A stretch of DNA of 64,000 nt, taken from the NCBI GenBank assembly GCA_003615045.1, contig ML014217.1, positions 1 through 64,000 on the forward strand. Direction: 5' to 3'. This document shows, in pieces, positions 1-12,100 of this stretch. A program made the translations under genes and the position numbers. This DNA is from Caulochytrium protostelioides. Taxonomy: Eukaryota > Chytridiomycota > Caulochytriomycetes > Caulochytriales > Caulochytriaceae. Each line of letters starts with the position of its first letter. The first letter of the stretch is position 1. Below the pieces are notes generated by a model that saw only the letters and a list, made by a program, of their open reading frames with translations, did not search any database and was not told the DNA's origin.

Positions 1-1543
1 TAGTGGTGGTTGCGGTGGTCGTCGTCGTCGTTGTGGTGGTTGTCGTCGTCGTCGTCACCGGCGCGGCGATCATCTTGCACTGCGACGACACAACGACTTG
101 CTGGTTGTAAAAGGCCGTAACAACGGTGTCGCCGGAGCTGGAGATGAAGTCCTGGATACGGAAGAGACGCATGTAGCCGCCGGCCTTCAGAACGAGAGCC
201 TGAAGCGAACGTTCGAGGCCCGCGTTGACGAGGTTTTTGTAGGTCTGCGTGGCATTGAAGTTGCCAAATGTCGCGGACTGCGACGCCAGATCGGGGTCAC
301 CGAACTGGATGATGGCCGTGTGGTTGGTCGCCTTCGTGCCTTTGGAGTAGATCGGGTTGTTCCCGTCGTAGGACGAAATCGGACCATTGCCATTAGCGTT
401 CATGTCGCTGCGCATAAGGAACGACACAAACGCATTCTGGTGCACAATTGCCGTCGCTGTGTCGACGACTTCCTGCATGTAAGCCGGCGACAGCCAGATG
501 GGACTAACGCCATCTCGAAATTCTTGATAGCCGCAAATGGTTAGACCAAAGATTTTCGAGCACTGCTTGTAAAGGTGCATCGTTTTGCTGTAGAATCGGG
601 GCTCGAAAAGTCCAGAGCTGGAACACGGCCAGCTGTAGGAAGACGACGCACACATCGAGCTGTTGATGTTCGGGGTCTGTCCCGTGTTGCGGTTGGCCGC
701 ACGAGCCGGCAGATCGCTGTCCTCATCGGTGGCGACGATGATCGAGCGCGTGGCGCCGGGACGCCATACTACCGAGCAGGCGGCCGTCGTATTGTACTTC
801 CCCGAGCAGCCCCGCTGGTAGCCGGCGTCTGCATCCATGCTATCACCAGACAGCGCGATTCGAATGGCCTCGAACGAAGCCTCGTTGCCTGGGTAGGTGG
901 CATCGATGCCGTTCAGGGTATCTTGCACATCATTTGTTGCGCTCTTTTTTCCGTTTTCGTATCAAAGCCAGTGAAAGAAAATGTGTGAGTCGACACTATC
1001 AGCCCAAGAAAGGGCGGGGGTTCAGCCACTATTGTCTAAACAGCGTTTTACTGAATTCGACCAGTGAACTCCAACATCTATCAAAATTTCCTCATGACTT
1101 ACCGTGAACGGAATCAGGAGGGTCGGATCACCACCAAAGACGACGACGGAGTATCGCGCATCGATGCCAGAGGCTTCCACCTTACTCACGAAGGAAGCAA
1201 GACCCTTTGTGATCTGAGCGATGTAAGGACCCATGGAGCCCGAGCCGTCCACCAGGAAGAGGTAGTCGACAGGCGCCGGCGCAGTGCTGGTGTCGCACAC
1301 ATAGCGGCTGGGATCGTAGGACACCACACCGTCGTAGGTACCGGCAGCGGTGGCGGTGGCTGCAGAAGATGCCGTCTTGCTCGGCATAGCCACCGTGTAG
1401 GTCTTCGTGCCATACTCCGCGAAAGGGATGCTGCTGGAATCTTGGGTATAAGCCGCATTTGCGGACGTCGCGAGGGCTAAAAGCCCCACAAACAGTGAGA
1501 GCACCATTCTGAGGACGCCGCACAGTGAAGGCGGCTGGTTCAA
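1..1543 (-). CDS. Secreted von Willebrand factor A (VWA) domain protein, partial at left edge, two exons
   Basis: Exon 1 is 1103-1543 and exon 2 is 1-943; the intron 944-1102 starts GTAAGT, ends AAG and is phase 0. The reading frame reaches the left edge, so the C-terminus is missing. Residues 13-30 form a hydrophobic signal peptide ending in SANA. An alternative start at Met13 would give a more typical signal peptide. The VWA core strand YLFLV is followed by the MIDAS motif DGSGSMG (residues 99-105). A later ATDEDSD in exon 2 fits the distal MIDAS Asp. Exon 2 is rich in Cys and in NxS/T sites and ends in an almost pure Thr run, typical of an O-glycosylated stalk. Known for the family: metal-dependent ligand or matrix binding. 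Inferred: a cell-surface or secreted adhesion-type protein. The ligand is unknown. The acceptor has a weak pyrimidine tract, so the exon 2 border is less certain than the domain call. Confidence 0.8.
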
Positions 1544-1640
1544 TGGGGGATATTAATTGCGAATGCGATAATGGCAACTGTAGTGATGCAGATTCGATGG
1601 CATGCGGAGAGTTGCAGTAGAGTGAGGCGAGAAACGAAAG

Positions 1641-1680
1641 GTAGAGAGGCGTAGAGAAGCGTAGAGATGCGTAGAGGGGA
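1641..1680. repeat. 10-bp tandem repeat, 4 units
   Basis: Four successive 10-bp units of the form GTAGAGANGC; the last has diverged. It lies about 100 bp upstream of the VWA gene start, in its presumed promoter or 5' leader. Confidence 0.75.
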
Positions 1681-1772
1681 GAGGCGAGTAGAGGTGCTCA
1701 TGGCAACTCAGTCTCCTGGTCATACTTTATGTGGGGAGGACTCTTTCTATCCCACAATCGCGGCGCGGCATC

Positions 1773-1780
1773 TTATATAA
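1773..1780 (-). promoter_or_regulatory. Possible TATA box for the VWA gene
   Basis: The palindrome TTATATAA lies about 230 bp upstream of the VWA start, in an otherwise GC-rich stretch. It would serve the minus-strand gene. This rests on sequence resemblance and position only. Confidence 0.3.
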
Positions 1781-3403
1781 CTCGTCGCCGAGTCCTGATG
1801 GGCATCCACGGCCTAGCCGTCAACCGAGGTCGACGGATGAGGTGATCGCTTGATGTGCAGTACAGCTTTCATGTCGCTTATAGACCCATCGATGCGAGTT
1901 CGACGGTACGTCAAGGGCGCCCCGCGGTAACTTGTGTCATGTCGCGGTATCCGGCGAGGTCAATGACACTCCTGCCGATCGTCCTGGCACTGTAAGGATC
2001 CATGGGAGATGTTGTCGAATAGGATAACGTGCCTACCGGCCACATAGTGATGCCTCCCGACTCTGTTCGCCGTCGAGTTCGCTTTCCATAAATGCTATAC
2101 TTGTTGTGTCGGCTACTCACCTATGCGATGTGCCACCGTTGGCGGGGCATGATGAATGCTACCTCTGTGTCGATTCCACGAGGGTCGATTTGCACGGTTA
2201 CACCGGTCTATTCTTTTCTGTTGACTTTGATCTTTGATTTTCTTTGAGCTGAAGGCAATCGTGTTTGGCCGGCGCGCAAGGGTAGGCCTACCCCTCTGCC
2301 CTTATACGGCAACAGTGCGTTGCATCCTTCCGTCTCCGCCGCACCGCCCTCCGACGATGACTCAGGAACTCTAGCGCGTTTCACGGCCGTCATGACTCCC
2401 TGTACCTTCCGGCACATTCCGGGATCACCATCACCGATGGGAACCCGTTGCTGCCACGACCGGTCGGCATCGAATCGTTCTCCAGCCGGTGGGGGGGCGG
2501 GGATGGTTGAATGGTTCTGGAATTTCTCACCCGTTAACAACGTGGGCGTGCGCCGGCCTGCCGCCTTCAGCGCCCGCATGGCCCAGAAGCCACATGACCG
2601 GCGTCACTTCCCGACCACCGCCGGGACGGACCGCCGGGCGTGATCGGCCCGGGTGGAACGGGGTCAGGACCCGCGATCGGCCGATCGCCCATCGGTCGAT
2701 GCCGGTCACTGTCAAGGCACGTGGGCCCTAGCACGTGGCGCGCGGATGCTCGCAGGCATCGGCCGGGTCGATCGGGAAGGCAAGCGGTGCCGACTCGTCC
2801 TTCGGTCGGCGCGATCTGCCGATGGACTGCCGATGCACCTTCCCTGCTTTCACGGCGCAGTCAAAGCAGGGGTCGAGGCCATCGTGTCCCTTGCCGGCGC
2901 CCCCGTCGAGGCTTCTGTCGACGCCTCCTCCTGAAGGCACGCGTTGCAGCGATGAGGCGTTCACGCGAACGAGCTTCACCGGATGAGGGCGGCTTCTCGT
3001 CCGTCATTCGAGCATGCCCACGGATGACTTGGAGGCGTCAGGCATGCAGCACGCCGTCACGATCCTGATTCCGAAGCGAGGTGCGTGACGGACGGCTCAT
3101 CTCCCGACGGACCTCACGGCCCGCCAGGTCAATAAAAAGGCCGGTCAGGTCGATTTTACATACACAACTGAGGACCACAAAGCGAAGCAGCGAGAAGAAA
3201 AAGGAGGCGCTGACGCCGACGTCGTCAAGAAACGTCGCCGTCGCAGGACGAAAGATATGCCGGCATCACCGGTGCGATGGTCGCGCGGTCGGATGTCGGA
3301 CTTTCTCTCTCAGTGGACTTCCTGATGAGCGAGGAAGTCCGCACGACGAGGGCAAAGCGAACCCACGCGAGCCGCAGCGACGGGCTGGGAGACACGTGGC
3401 GCA

Positions 3404-5557
3404 CTACGGCGGCTGCGTACTGCAGGTGATCTTGTGAGTATGGGGGAAGACGGGCCGCTTTTTGTCCGCAGCCGAGCAGACGGCAATGTCGCTGAACCAC
3501 GCATCTTTGAACATGGCATCGATCGTGATGCGCTTGGCCGGATTAATCTCCAGCATCTTCCAGAGCATGGTACGAGGCCCCGGCGGCAGCTTGTCGATGG
3601 GCCAGAAGTGGTACCGGTGCTCGGTGAAGTGCTTGAACCGGCCGTCGTTGACATTGGCCGCCTTCCACGGGATGGCGTTGTGCATCATCACGTAGTAGAT
3701 GATCCCGGAGCTCCAGACGTCGACCTGCTCGCCGTCATACTCGCGGCGCTCGAACTCTTCGGGCGCGATATACGGGCCTGAGCCGCAGAGGCCTTTCGCT
3801 TTCTGCGGCGCCGCGCAGAATGGCGTCCGGAACACCTCAGAAACCCCGAAATCCGTGATTTTCAGAATGTGCTGGTCGTTGCTCAACAGCAGGTTCTCGG
3901 GCTTGAGGTCGCGGTGCGCCACGCCCATCGAATGGAGGTAGCGCACGCCCTGGATGAGCTGGCGGAAGTAGCAGTTGATTTCGACAGGATCGGTCAGGAC
4001 GCCGGTATGTATCTTGGCATACAGGTCTCCGCCGTTGCAGTACTCCATCACGACGCACCACTGCCGTTTCTCGTCCTGGATCAGATCAATCGTGCGGATC
4101 ACGTTCTCGTTCTCCAGCGTGCTCGAGATGCAGAACTCGGCGATCAGCTTCTTCACGTACTCCTTCTGCGTTTCCTCCTTGCGCCGCTTGCGGAACTCCT
4201 TGATGGCAAACTTCTTGTCCGAGTTCACGGGCGCGCAGAGCCGCACCGTCGCGTTGGCGCCGCGGCCGAGCATGTTGCTGCGCTTGCCGTACTTCTCCGT
4301 CAGACTGGTTTCGGAGTTGCTGCGCGACAGATTGACCGAGGCCATCTGGTCGGAAAGCTCGTGGACCGAGGGATGGAGCACGCCCGTAGGCAGCGGATGC
4401 GCCGCAGCGTTCGCGCTGTGGCTCGTGCTGTGCATCTGGGACGCCGACAGACCGGTAGCGCCATGGCCGTGGCCGTGGCCGACATCGGCCGACCCGCGCC
4501 GTGCCAGCGCGGGCGCCGTCACCACGGGCGCGCGCTTGACGGCCTTGTTCTTGCTGCCGAGCTTGAAGATCGACGACGACGTATGCGAATGGCCGGCCAC
4601 CGAGCCCCCACCGCCATCGTGGTGGGACACAGTGCTTTCGGAATCGCTGCCGTGGCGACTGCCCGGCGACAAGCCGCCGCTGGCGAGTCCGTGGTGCCCG
4701 TGCGCGGCATGCGCGGCGTGCGCTGATGGGTCTTCGAGAATGGGCGGCGAGCCGCGGCGGCTCCGGCCACCGTGGAGGATATCTTTGAACAGCGTTGCGC
4801 GGCTCGGACGACGCTTGTGGGCTTGGCGGCCGTCGTCGTCGTCGCTGCTGCTGTAGCAGCTGCTGCTCGTATCGTCGTCCGATGAGGACACGTCCGACCC
4901 GCTGGCCGAGTGCTGCGAGGCCTGCCGCATTATGGAGCCCGCCAGGCTGCGGGCTAGCGGGGGCCGCTGCCCATGCCCATGACTGGATGTCCCGCTCCCG
5001 CCGTTGCGGTGATGGGCGGCCGGGGCGCCAGGGTCGTGGTCGCTGGCGTCGGAGTCGTACTCACTGCCCGAGCTCGATTCGGTCTCGTATTCGGACTCGG
5101 AGTGATACGAGCGACGCGAGCGGCCGAGAATCGCGAACGGGGACTTGTGCGACGACTGCAGCGGCGCCGGAACGGCGTGCGCTATCGATGGGTCGTGGAG
5201 CACCTGCTGTTCATGCTGCGGGTGGAAGATGCGGTAGATGATGCTGCGCCGGGTCGGAGCACTGGAACTGGCGTCGGATTCCGAAGGCGCCGGGCTGTGC
5301 GGGCGGTTCAGCGTCGTTTGCCGGAACGTGTTGCGCTTTAGCGAGCCGCCAGTACTGGAGGCGTCTGAGTGGTCTGAAGTCGCATTGTATGGCGCGTTGA
5401 GCGCCTGCTGTTGTTGTTGTTGTTGCTGTTGTTGTTGTTGCTGTTGCTGTTGCTGCTGCTTGGCTACTTGTTTTCTGGAGGGCTTCTTGGCGGGGATGTC
5501 GTGCTTTTCAGTATCGAGCAGCCCCGGCGTCCAGATTTCGGCATTGAAGCTGGACAT
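3404..5557 (-). CDS. HAL4/SAT4-family serine/threonine protein kinase
   Basis: This is a 717-residue intronless frame. Residues 1-33 are basic and precede an 18-Gln run (34-51). Residues 52-420 are disordered, rich in Ser, Asp and His. The C-terminal part is a complete kinase domain: glycine loop GRGANATV (about 431), AIKEF Lys (about 451), HRDLKPEN catalytic loop (about 546), DFGVSEVF magnesium motif (about 567) and IAPEE (about 597). These catalytic-core sequences, with a long disordered N-terminus and C-terminal kinase, match the fungal NPR/HAL group (Hal4, Hal5, Hrk1). Those kinases stabilise or activate plasma-membrane transporters and ion homeostasis in yeast. Inferred: a role in nutrient or cation transport control. 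Which HAL paralogue it is cannot be decided. All catalytic residues are present, so it looks active. The Gln run uses mixed CAA/CAG codons. Confidence 0.92.
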   Translation of the reverse strand: MSSFNAEIWTPGLLDTEKHDIPAKKPSRKQVAKQQQQQQQQQQQQQQQQQQALNAPYNATSDHSDASSTGGSLKRNTFRQTTLNRPHSPAPSESDASSSAPTRRSIIYRIFHPQHEQQVLHDPSIAHAVPAPLQSSHKSPFAILGRSRRSYHSESEYETESSSGSEYDSDASDHDPGAPAAHHRNGGSGTSSHGHGQRPPLARSLAGSIMRQASQHSASGSDVSSSDDDTSSSCYSSSDDDDGRQAHKRRPSRATLFKDILHGGRSRRGSPPILEDPSAHAAHAAHGHHGLASGGLSPGSRHGSDSESTVSHHDGGGGSVAGHSHTSSSIFKLGSKNKAVKRAPVVTAPALARRGSADVGHGHGHGATGLSASQMHSTSHSANAAAHPLPTGVLHPSVHELSDQMASVNLSRSNSETSLTEKYGKRSNMLGRGANATVRLCAPVNSDKKFAIKEFRKRRKEETQKEYVKKLIAEFCISSTLENENVIRTIDLIQDEKRQWCVVMEYCNGGDLYAKIHTGVLTDPVEINCYFRQLIQGVRYLHSMGVAHRDLKPENLLLSNDQHILKITDFGVSEVFRTPFCAAPQKAKGLCGSGPYIAPEEFERREYDGEQVDVWSSGIIYYVMMHNAIPWKAANVNDGRFKHFTEHRYHFWPIDKLPPGPRTMLWKMLEINPAKRITIDAMFKDAWFSDIAVCSAADKKRPVFPHTHKITCSTQPP

Positions 5558-5948
5558 GGCGAATCAGAAGGCGCGATGAAGCGCTGGCGGGCGTGGGGTG
5601 GCACACAGGGGCCTTGGGTAGGAGTGATCGTATGCCGATATGCCGGATGGAGGTTCAGCTGGGCCGAGGGATCGGCGGCGATAGACCACGTTGCCACCAC
5701 AGGACCGTCGCGGCGAATCAATGGATCAGGAACGAGGCGGCGGGTATGTACGCAGCATCCGCAGCTCGACGACAGGGCTTAGCGCATCGGCCGTGAGAAT
5801 GAGGGGAAGCCGGATGGAGAAAAGACGGCGTAGCGTTCGATCGGCGCCAGTCCAGTCAAGCTCGATATCGGGGGTTGCGGACTCCGGGTATGGGCGAGTT
5901 CGGGCAGAAGAGACGGGGCTGCGGAAGCGACACGAAGCGGAGAAGAAG

Positions 5949-5988
5949 GGCGAGAGGGCGAGAGGGCGAGAAGGCGAGAGGGCGAGAG
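5949..5988. repeat. 8-bp tandem repeat, 5 units
   Basis: Five head-to-tail copies of GGCGAGAG; the third ends in A. It lies about 390 bp upstream of the kinase start. Confidence 0.8.
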
Positions 5989-6161
5989 GGAGCGTGGGGG
6001 GGCGGCGGCCAACACGGGCCATACGAAGGCGACCGGTGCCGCTAAGACGACACGCCGCAACCTCCGGCAGAAGGCGGTCTGCGCAAGACGCGAGCGCGGA
6101 TGGGGCTAGGCTGGGCGGCGATCTGGAGGCGAGCGAGCGAGATCGCTGGCGGAGGATCTCA

Positions 6162-6266
6162 CACGTGGCACGTGGCACGGGGCACGTGGCACGGGGCACG
6201 TGGCATGCAACACGGCGCACGTGGTATGCAACACGGCGCACGTGGTATGCAACACGGCGCACGTGA
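6162..6266. promoter_or_regulatory. Array of seven CACGTG (E-box) palindromes on a 7-bp repeat grid
   Basis: Fifteen 7-bp units of the type CACGTGG, CACGGGG, TATGCAA or CACGGCG run without a break for 105 bp. Exact CACGTG occurs at 6162, 6169, 6183, 6197, 6218, 6239 and 6260, so the spacings are 7, 14, 14, 21, 21 and 21 bp. CACGTG is the core site of fungal bHLH factors (Cbf1, Pho4 and sterol-regulator types). The last three sites are exactly 21 bp apart, two helical turns. The array is about 600 bp upstream of the HAL4-like kinase and 2.3 kb from the ArAE gene. It may be a multivalent enhancer-like site or only a minisatellite that happens to carry the motif. Confidence 0.55.
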
Positions 6267-7355
6267 CTTCAACGTCGTCGTCGTGGCCGAGCGGCGCCAG
6301 CCAGATCCAAGCGCAGCTGGGGTGGACACGGCAAGGGGTCGGGACGCCCGAAGCGATCGGCGGAAATGGGCTCGACAGACAGGAAGTCCCCGATGCGGCA
6401 GCCACCGAACGCTGCGGTCGAAGCGCTCGCGACGTCAGGAGAGCGATAGCGTCGTGGTGAGCGCCGTGGCGAGGTCACGAGGTCGGGAGGGTCGTTTGCA
6501 GAAGGCACACCGGGACCGGACACGGGGGCTCGACGTCTGGTCAAGCACAGGAACTTGCCGAACCAGCAGGATTGGACAACACCACGGTATGGATGCGAAG
6601 CGAGCGGAGGGCTGGAGGAGGCGGAGGAGGCAGGACGACGGAGGGCCATCGACCAGAAAGGACCAGGAACCGCCATGCGCCGCGACGAGCGCACCCGGCC
6701 TGCGTACACCTGCGGATCGATCGTTCGCCTCGCTCGCCGATGACGGGCATCACCGGGCCGAGGTCCACGGGCCCATGTGCCGGTATGGAGGCCCTTGCCC
6801 ACGCCAGGTAGCGGCCATGCCGGACCCCTCGGCGGCCTCGGTTTGCCCTGCAGCGACGTGGATGTCGCTAGGATGGCCGGACCATCGTTGAGGCGGCCTC
6901 CGAGCGATGCGCCGACCGCGCCGTGGGCCGACCACGCCGCCGCGGGCGCCCGCGGCATCGACCATCGCCCCCACGGCGCGTGCCGACCTCCCTCTGCCCC
7001 TTCTTCCCAAAGGGCGGCGGCGGCCGCGCCTTGTCCGCGCCGCCGGTCTTGGCTTCACACGAGTCGTGGCGGCGCCCACGGCGGCGGCGGCGGCGCCCAC
7101 GGCGGCGACGGCGGCGCCCACGGCGGCGGCGATGCTCGCGGCAGCGCCCATGGCAAGGCCGGCCGTCGCCGGGCCGCGAGCGCCGCGTGAGGCGTCCGTG
7201 CCAAGCATCCCGGCAAATATGGCGCGGCCGCGGCCGTGGCTGTCCGCCGTGGCTGCCCGGTGGTGGCCGCCCGGGAGGGGTGCGGCCGAGGACACGGCCG
7301 TCAAATCTGCCGGCCTGCCCTCCGAATGCATGGTGATGGCCAACGACGACGGCGG

Positions 7356-7390
<35 letters not shown>

Positions 7391-8598
7391 GCAGCAGTAG
7401 CAGCAGCGACAGCGCCACACAGGCTGCCGCTCGAGCACGATCACCGCACCATCCCAGGACGGCCCGTCGACGGCCGCGCGGGCATACGCAGCGCATGGGC
7501 CAGCGAGAGCGCCTCGGCCGTCTCGACGGGCCGCCTCAAGCCATCGGCCGACTCGGATGCGGAGCGCAGGTCGTCCTCGGTATGATGCGATCGATCCTGG
7601 GAAGCGCGCCGGCAACGCCGAAGCCTCGCTTTCATGCGACCATGCGAGCCGGTCGGCTCACCCGCTCTCCTCTCGCTGATGGGCTCCGTGCTCGCCCGTC
7701 AGCAGGCCGGGCGGGTCCCTCCGGAGCGCCGCCGGACGGCGCGCCTGGCCACCGAGGGTGGCGACGGCTGCGTCCATCAGGAGGATGGCCTCGATGCCGA
7801 CGCATGCAATGACGTTCCTGGCATACGTTTCTTTTCTCTCGGCGGCCGAAGCCGCGTCGCGCAAGGACGCACGGGCGCGAGGGCCGGCGACCCCTGGCCG
7901 GGTCCTGGCATGGCCGGGTCCTGGCATGGCCTGGCCTGGGCATGGCCTGGGCTCGGTTGGTCTTCCCGGCGGCCGTGGCCGTGGCCGTGGCTGTGGCGCA
8001 GTCGCCGCCGTCGCCGCTTTCCACGGCCGAGGGAAAGGCGAGCCCACGCTGGACGGCCTTCAGCGCCTTCCGTCCTGCCTTCGGCGTACGCCGCGCCGTC
8101 GCACCCGTGGCTCCTGGCGCTCCCGCTGCCGCTGCCGCTGCCGCTGCCGCTCCCGGACGCCCGCAGGTCCTGCCGCGCCGGAAGGGACCGGGCGTGCTTG
8201 CACCGCCGTCGCCGGCGTCGCTGCCCGTGGCGGCGGCGGCGGGCGGAGCTTGGGGACCGGACGGACCGGCGGCGCGCCGCGACACGCGCGGCGGACGGAG
8301 GGCGACGAGATGGCTCCTGGCTTCACAAGCACAGCAGCGCAGAGTATGACGCGCGCGCTGCTACGCATGCGCGACAAAGGCGGCCGCACGGCCACGTGCC
8401 GCCCGGCCTGCAGTCGACGGCCGCGACCGGCTAGGCGGGCGGCGATCTTCCTGCGCTCGTCTGCGCCACGCGCCGCCGCCGCCGTCTGTATCGCCCCGAG
8501 ACTCCCTCCCAAGTCCTTCGCCGTCGCCCGTTACGGAACCGTGGCCGCTTGGACACGTCGCGCTGCGAGCGCTGCTCCCGGCCGCGCCACGATGAACC

Positions 8599-9079
8599 AT
8601 GCCGGTCTCCACGGACCCTGTCCACCCCGAGCCGCCGCGCGCCGCCATCCCAGCGTCGCCGGCCACCGTTCTCCCGCCCCGCTCGCCGCCATGGCTGTCG
8701 GCGCCGGCTGATCCCGCCGTCGCGCCTGTCGCGCCTGCCGAGCCCGACGTCGCGGCGCCCCTGAGGACCGACCCCATCCTCCCTGATCCGCAAACTCCGA
8801 CCGCCTCGCGAGCGTCAGCGCCATCACCGGCATCCGACCGTCTGTCCACGCCCGTGCCTCGCGTGCCCCCGATCCCGGCTTCCCTGTCGTCGCCGTTCAA
8901 GCCGCCGTCGCCGTCGCCGTCGCCGCTGCCGCCGGGGCCTGCGCCGGCGCTGACGCCGACGCCGCCGGCCAGCGCGTCCGCGATAGCCGCCACCGCGGCG
9001 GCATTCGCGCCCACGCCTCCGCCCGCGCCGCGATATGCCGTCGGCGCACCGTTCTCGGACCCGGACTCATCGCCGCTAC

Positions 9080-9115
<36 letters not shown>

Positions 9116-12100
9116 GGTCTTATATCCCCGACATGGCGCAATACCCACAGACCGACCACGAATTCCTCTTTGACGATGCGGCTGCGGCTGCGAAGCGCAC
9201 GGGCCGATGGCGCCCCTGGCACTGGCCGCCGGCTCTCAACCGCATGCTGCCCGTCGCGCTGCATGCGCAGCTGGCGCGCCGCCGCTTCTTCAAGGCGTTC
9301 CTGGCCATGGAGGTCGTGCTGGGCATCTCCATGATCCCCGCGATCTACAGGTCCCACCCGGTGCTGCATATCTTCTATCTGGGCTCGGTCACGGCGATTC
9401 TCTCGAACCCGGGCCGCCGTGTGGGCGAGATGTTTGCCTCGTCGGCCATTATGGTCGTCGCGATTGCGCTCGGTGTGGCCTGGGCCGCGTGGACGCAGGC
9501 CATCGTCTGGGTCTATACCATCCACCACCCGACCAACGGCGAGGCCGGCCGCGTGATTCTCGCCATGCTGTTTCTCGCCTGGTTCGCGATGGTGCTGGGC
9601 AAGGTGCGCACCCGTTATCTGACGAGCAAGCCGTTCCAAGTCATCGCCCTCCTTGCCGCGATGGCCGGTCTCATCTTCGTGCCCTCGCAGCGGGTCATCG
9701 CCTGGAACGCGTATGTCGGTATGGCCATCGGCATGTTTGTGCCCGTGTTCGTGAATACGCTGATCTGCGTCGTGATCTGGCCCGAGTTCGCCAACGAGCA
9801 GATCCGGATGCAGACGCTGGTCACATTCAACGAGCTGCTCGCGTGCCTCGCGATTCACCAGGAACTCCTGCTGCCGGGCAGGATCGTGGTGCCGTCGCCG
9901 CCCGCCGCGCCGCCCGACATCCCCGCGGCGGGGTCCAAGCCCTCCGACGCGGAAGGCGCGCCGACCGCCGCCGCCATGGCGGCCACGGCGACGGCCACGG
10001 CGACGGCCCGCAGCCACGACGTCTCGGGGTCGCCGCCGCCGCCGCTCGCGGATCCGCCGATCGAGATGCGCGCCGAAGTCCGCAGCGAGGCGTCCGGCGC
10101 GGGGGGCGGCCAGGCGAAGGGCGCCGCCGAGCCGCGCGCGCCGCCGGCGCCGCCGCTCGTGTCGCTGACGATCGCGGGGATGGCGCGGTTCCGCGCGCAG
10201 GTCAGCAAGACGCGCGACGCGCTCGCGGCGCTCGACAACCTGCGGCGCGTGGCGCAGTTCGAGATCACGTACGGCTGGTACCGTGCGGACACCGATCTGA
10301 AACCGCTGTTCAAGGAGCTGCTGTCCGTGAACCGCAACCTCGCGGGCCTGATGAGCTTCCACGAGGAGCTGTATGTGGCGCTCGCTCAGCCGGTGGGCGG
10401 CGACCGGCCCGACCAGACGGTGCACGCGGCCGTCGCGAGCGGTGGGCCCATCCTGCCGTTCGACGGCCCCGACGGCGGCAGCGCGGCCACGGCGGACGGC
10501 AGGACGGAGCGCTCGCACCCGGCCTCGCACCGTGCGCCGCGGCCCGGGATGGATCTCGCCCGCAGCGTCTACCTCCTGGCCACGACGCTCGACCCGCTGT
10601 ACGACGAGATCCGGCGGGAGCTCGCCCTGCTGTTGTGGTGGCTGCTGGGCCGCCTGCCCGGCTGGAAGTGGAACCTGATCGGACCCGACGGCAAGCCCTT
10701 TGTCTACCTCGATGCCGAGCTGCGGCGCCTCCAAAAGACGATTCCGACCAACGTCGAGGAGGTCATTGCGAAGGCGTTCGGCTGGCCTGTCGCGGCGTCC
10801 GCGTCCGCCGGCCCGTCGACCGCCTCGTCGGCGGCTCCGTCGCATCGACACGGCCGCGCGACCTCCGCCACCTCGGCGTCGGCCTCGATGGCTTCGTCAT
10901 CCTCGACGGCTTCCGCTGCTGCCTCGACGTCGTCAACCCCGGGCACCGCGTCGACGGACCCTTCCCGCCCGACGCACCCGGAGTTTCCGAACACCAACCC
11001 GGAGCGCTCACTGAGCCGTCTGCGCATCCTGCTGCAGGCGATCGATACCGAGCTGAACCGCCCGGACGGCTGGCTGCACCCCATGATCGTGGCGCCGCAG
11101 CCGTCCGAGAACTTCCATCACGCGTCGCTCCCGGACGACGGGCGCGGCGACCTGCCGTTCCACCACCGGCACCACGCGCCGGCGCTCGGCGACCCACCGT
11201 CGCAGCCGCTGCAGTCTGCGCCGTCCCTGTCGCCGCTACCAGCGAGCGTCCAGTCCGAAGCGGCTGCGTTCGCGGCCACCGTGGGTCCCGATCCCACCCC
11301 CGCCAGCCGGATGGCCTCGGCCTCGCCCCCGCAGGAGACCCCGATGCTCGGCGCGTTCACGTACCATGCCGACATCATCGGCCTGCTCGTGTTTCATACG
11401 CGTGAAACGGCGCTGCGCGCCAACTCGTGCCGTCTCAGGGCGCAGCGGCTGTCGCTGAACCGTCGCGACCACCCCATCGTGTTTATCCCGGGATGGCACT
11501 ATGTGAAGCGATTCTTGACCCAGTCGGCCGAAAACCAGAACGTCATTACCCATCAGCTGCCGCGGCAACGCGCGCGGAATCTGTGGAACCGGCTCGGCGT
11601 TGCGGGCGAGTGGCTCAAGCTATTCTTCTGGCCGAACAACCGCTACGCGGCGCGCCACGCCATCATGATTGGGATCGTCTCCATGGTCTGCTTGCTGGAC
11701 CAGACGTCGCCGTTCGTGACCGAGAACCGCGGGTCCTGGGTGCTCATCACGCTTATTGTCGTCTCGGGGCCGACCGCCGGCGAGAGCTACTTCACCGGCG
11801 TCTTCCGCATCGTGGGCACGCTCGTCGGCGCGCTGTGGGCTGCGGCCGTCGGGTACATTGCGCCGGGCAGCCCGTACACGATCGTGTTTCTGTCGTGGCC
11901 CCTGGTGGCGTGTGCGCTCTACATCCTCATGTTCTCCAGTTACGCGTACGCCGGCATCGTCATGGGCGTCACTTACATGACGATCCTGGTTCCGGTGTTC
12001 CAGAACCTGCCGCCCGTGCTGCCGCTGTGGCACGTGGCCGTCGCGCGGTTCGTCAACATCACCATTGGTATCCTGCTCGCGTGGGCGGCCTCGTGGCTGC

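Larger units (their letters stand above)
1544..3403. other. Intergenic region without a supportable gene
   Basis: This lies between the VWA gene (5' side) and the kinase 3' end. Apart from the 10-bp repeat and the TATA-like site I see nothing convincing. The open frames at 2.2-3.4 kb are short, overlap in several phases and show no domain. Confidence 0.6.
5558..8598. other. 3-kb gap with repeats, no supportable gene
   Basis: This lies between the divergent kinase and the ArAE gene. Besides the two arrays listed separately it has three GGCGGCGCCCAC blocks about 24 bp apart near 7070-7135, and a GAC-rich triplet tract at 7350-7392. Long frames exist on both strands (for example plus 6907-7812 and minus 6750-7496) but are Arg/Ala/Pro-rich and domain-free. 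A short hydrophobic stretch on the minus strand near 7770-7850 is the only protein-like piece. It is too little to call an exon. Confidence 0.5.

Noticed and set aside
5411-5782. Leu-run frame resembling a signal peptide
   Set aside because: It is the antisense of the kinase's glutamine run.
6162-6266. CRISPR array
   Set aside because: The units are contiguous heptamers without spacers, and the genome is eukaryotic.
6907-7812. 301-codon frame in the kinase-ArAE gap
   Set aside because: Made of GGC/GCC and GAC repeats; no domain; equally long frames on the other strand.
9076-10851. 591-codon minus frame and a 732-codon plus frame (9207-11405) over the ArAE gene
   Set aside because: Arg/Gly/Ala-rich shadows of a GC-biased membrane-protein gene; no conserved domain.
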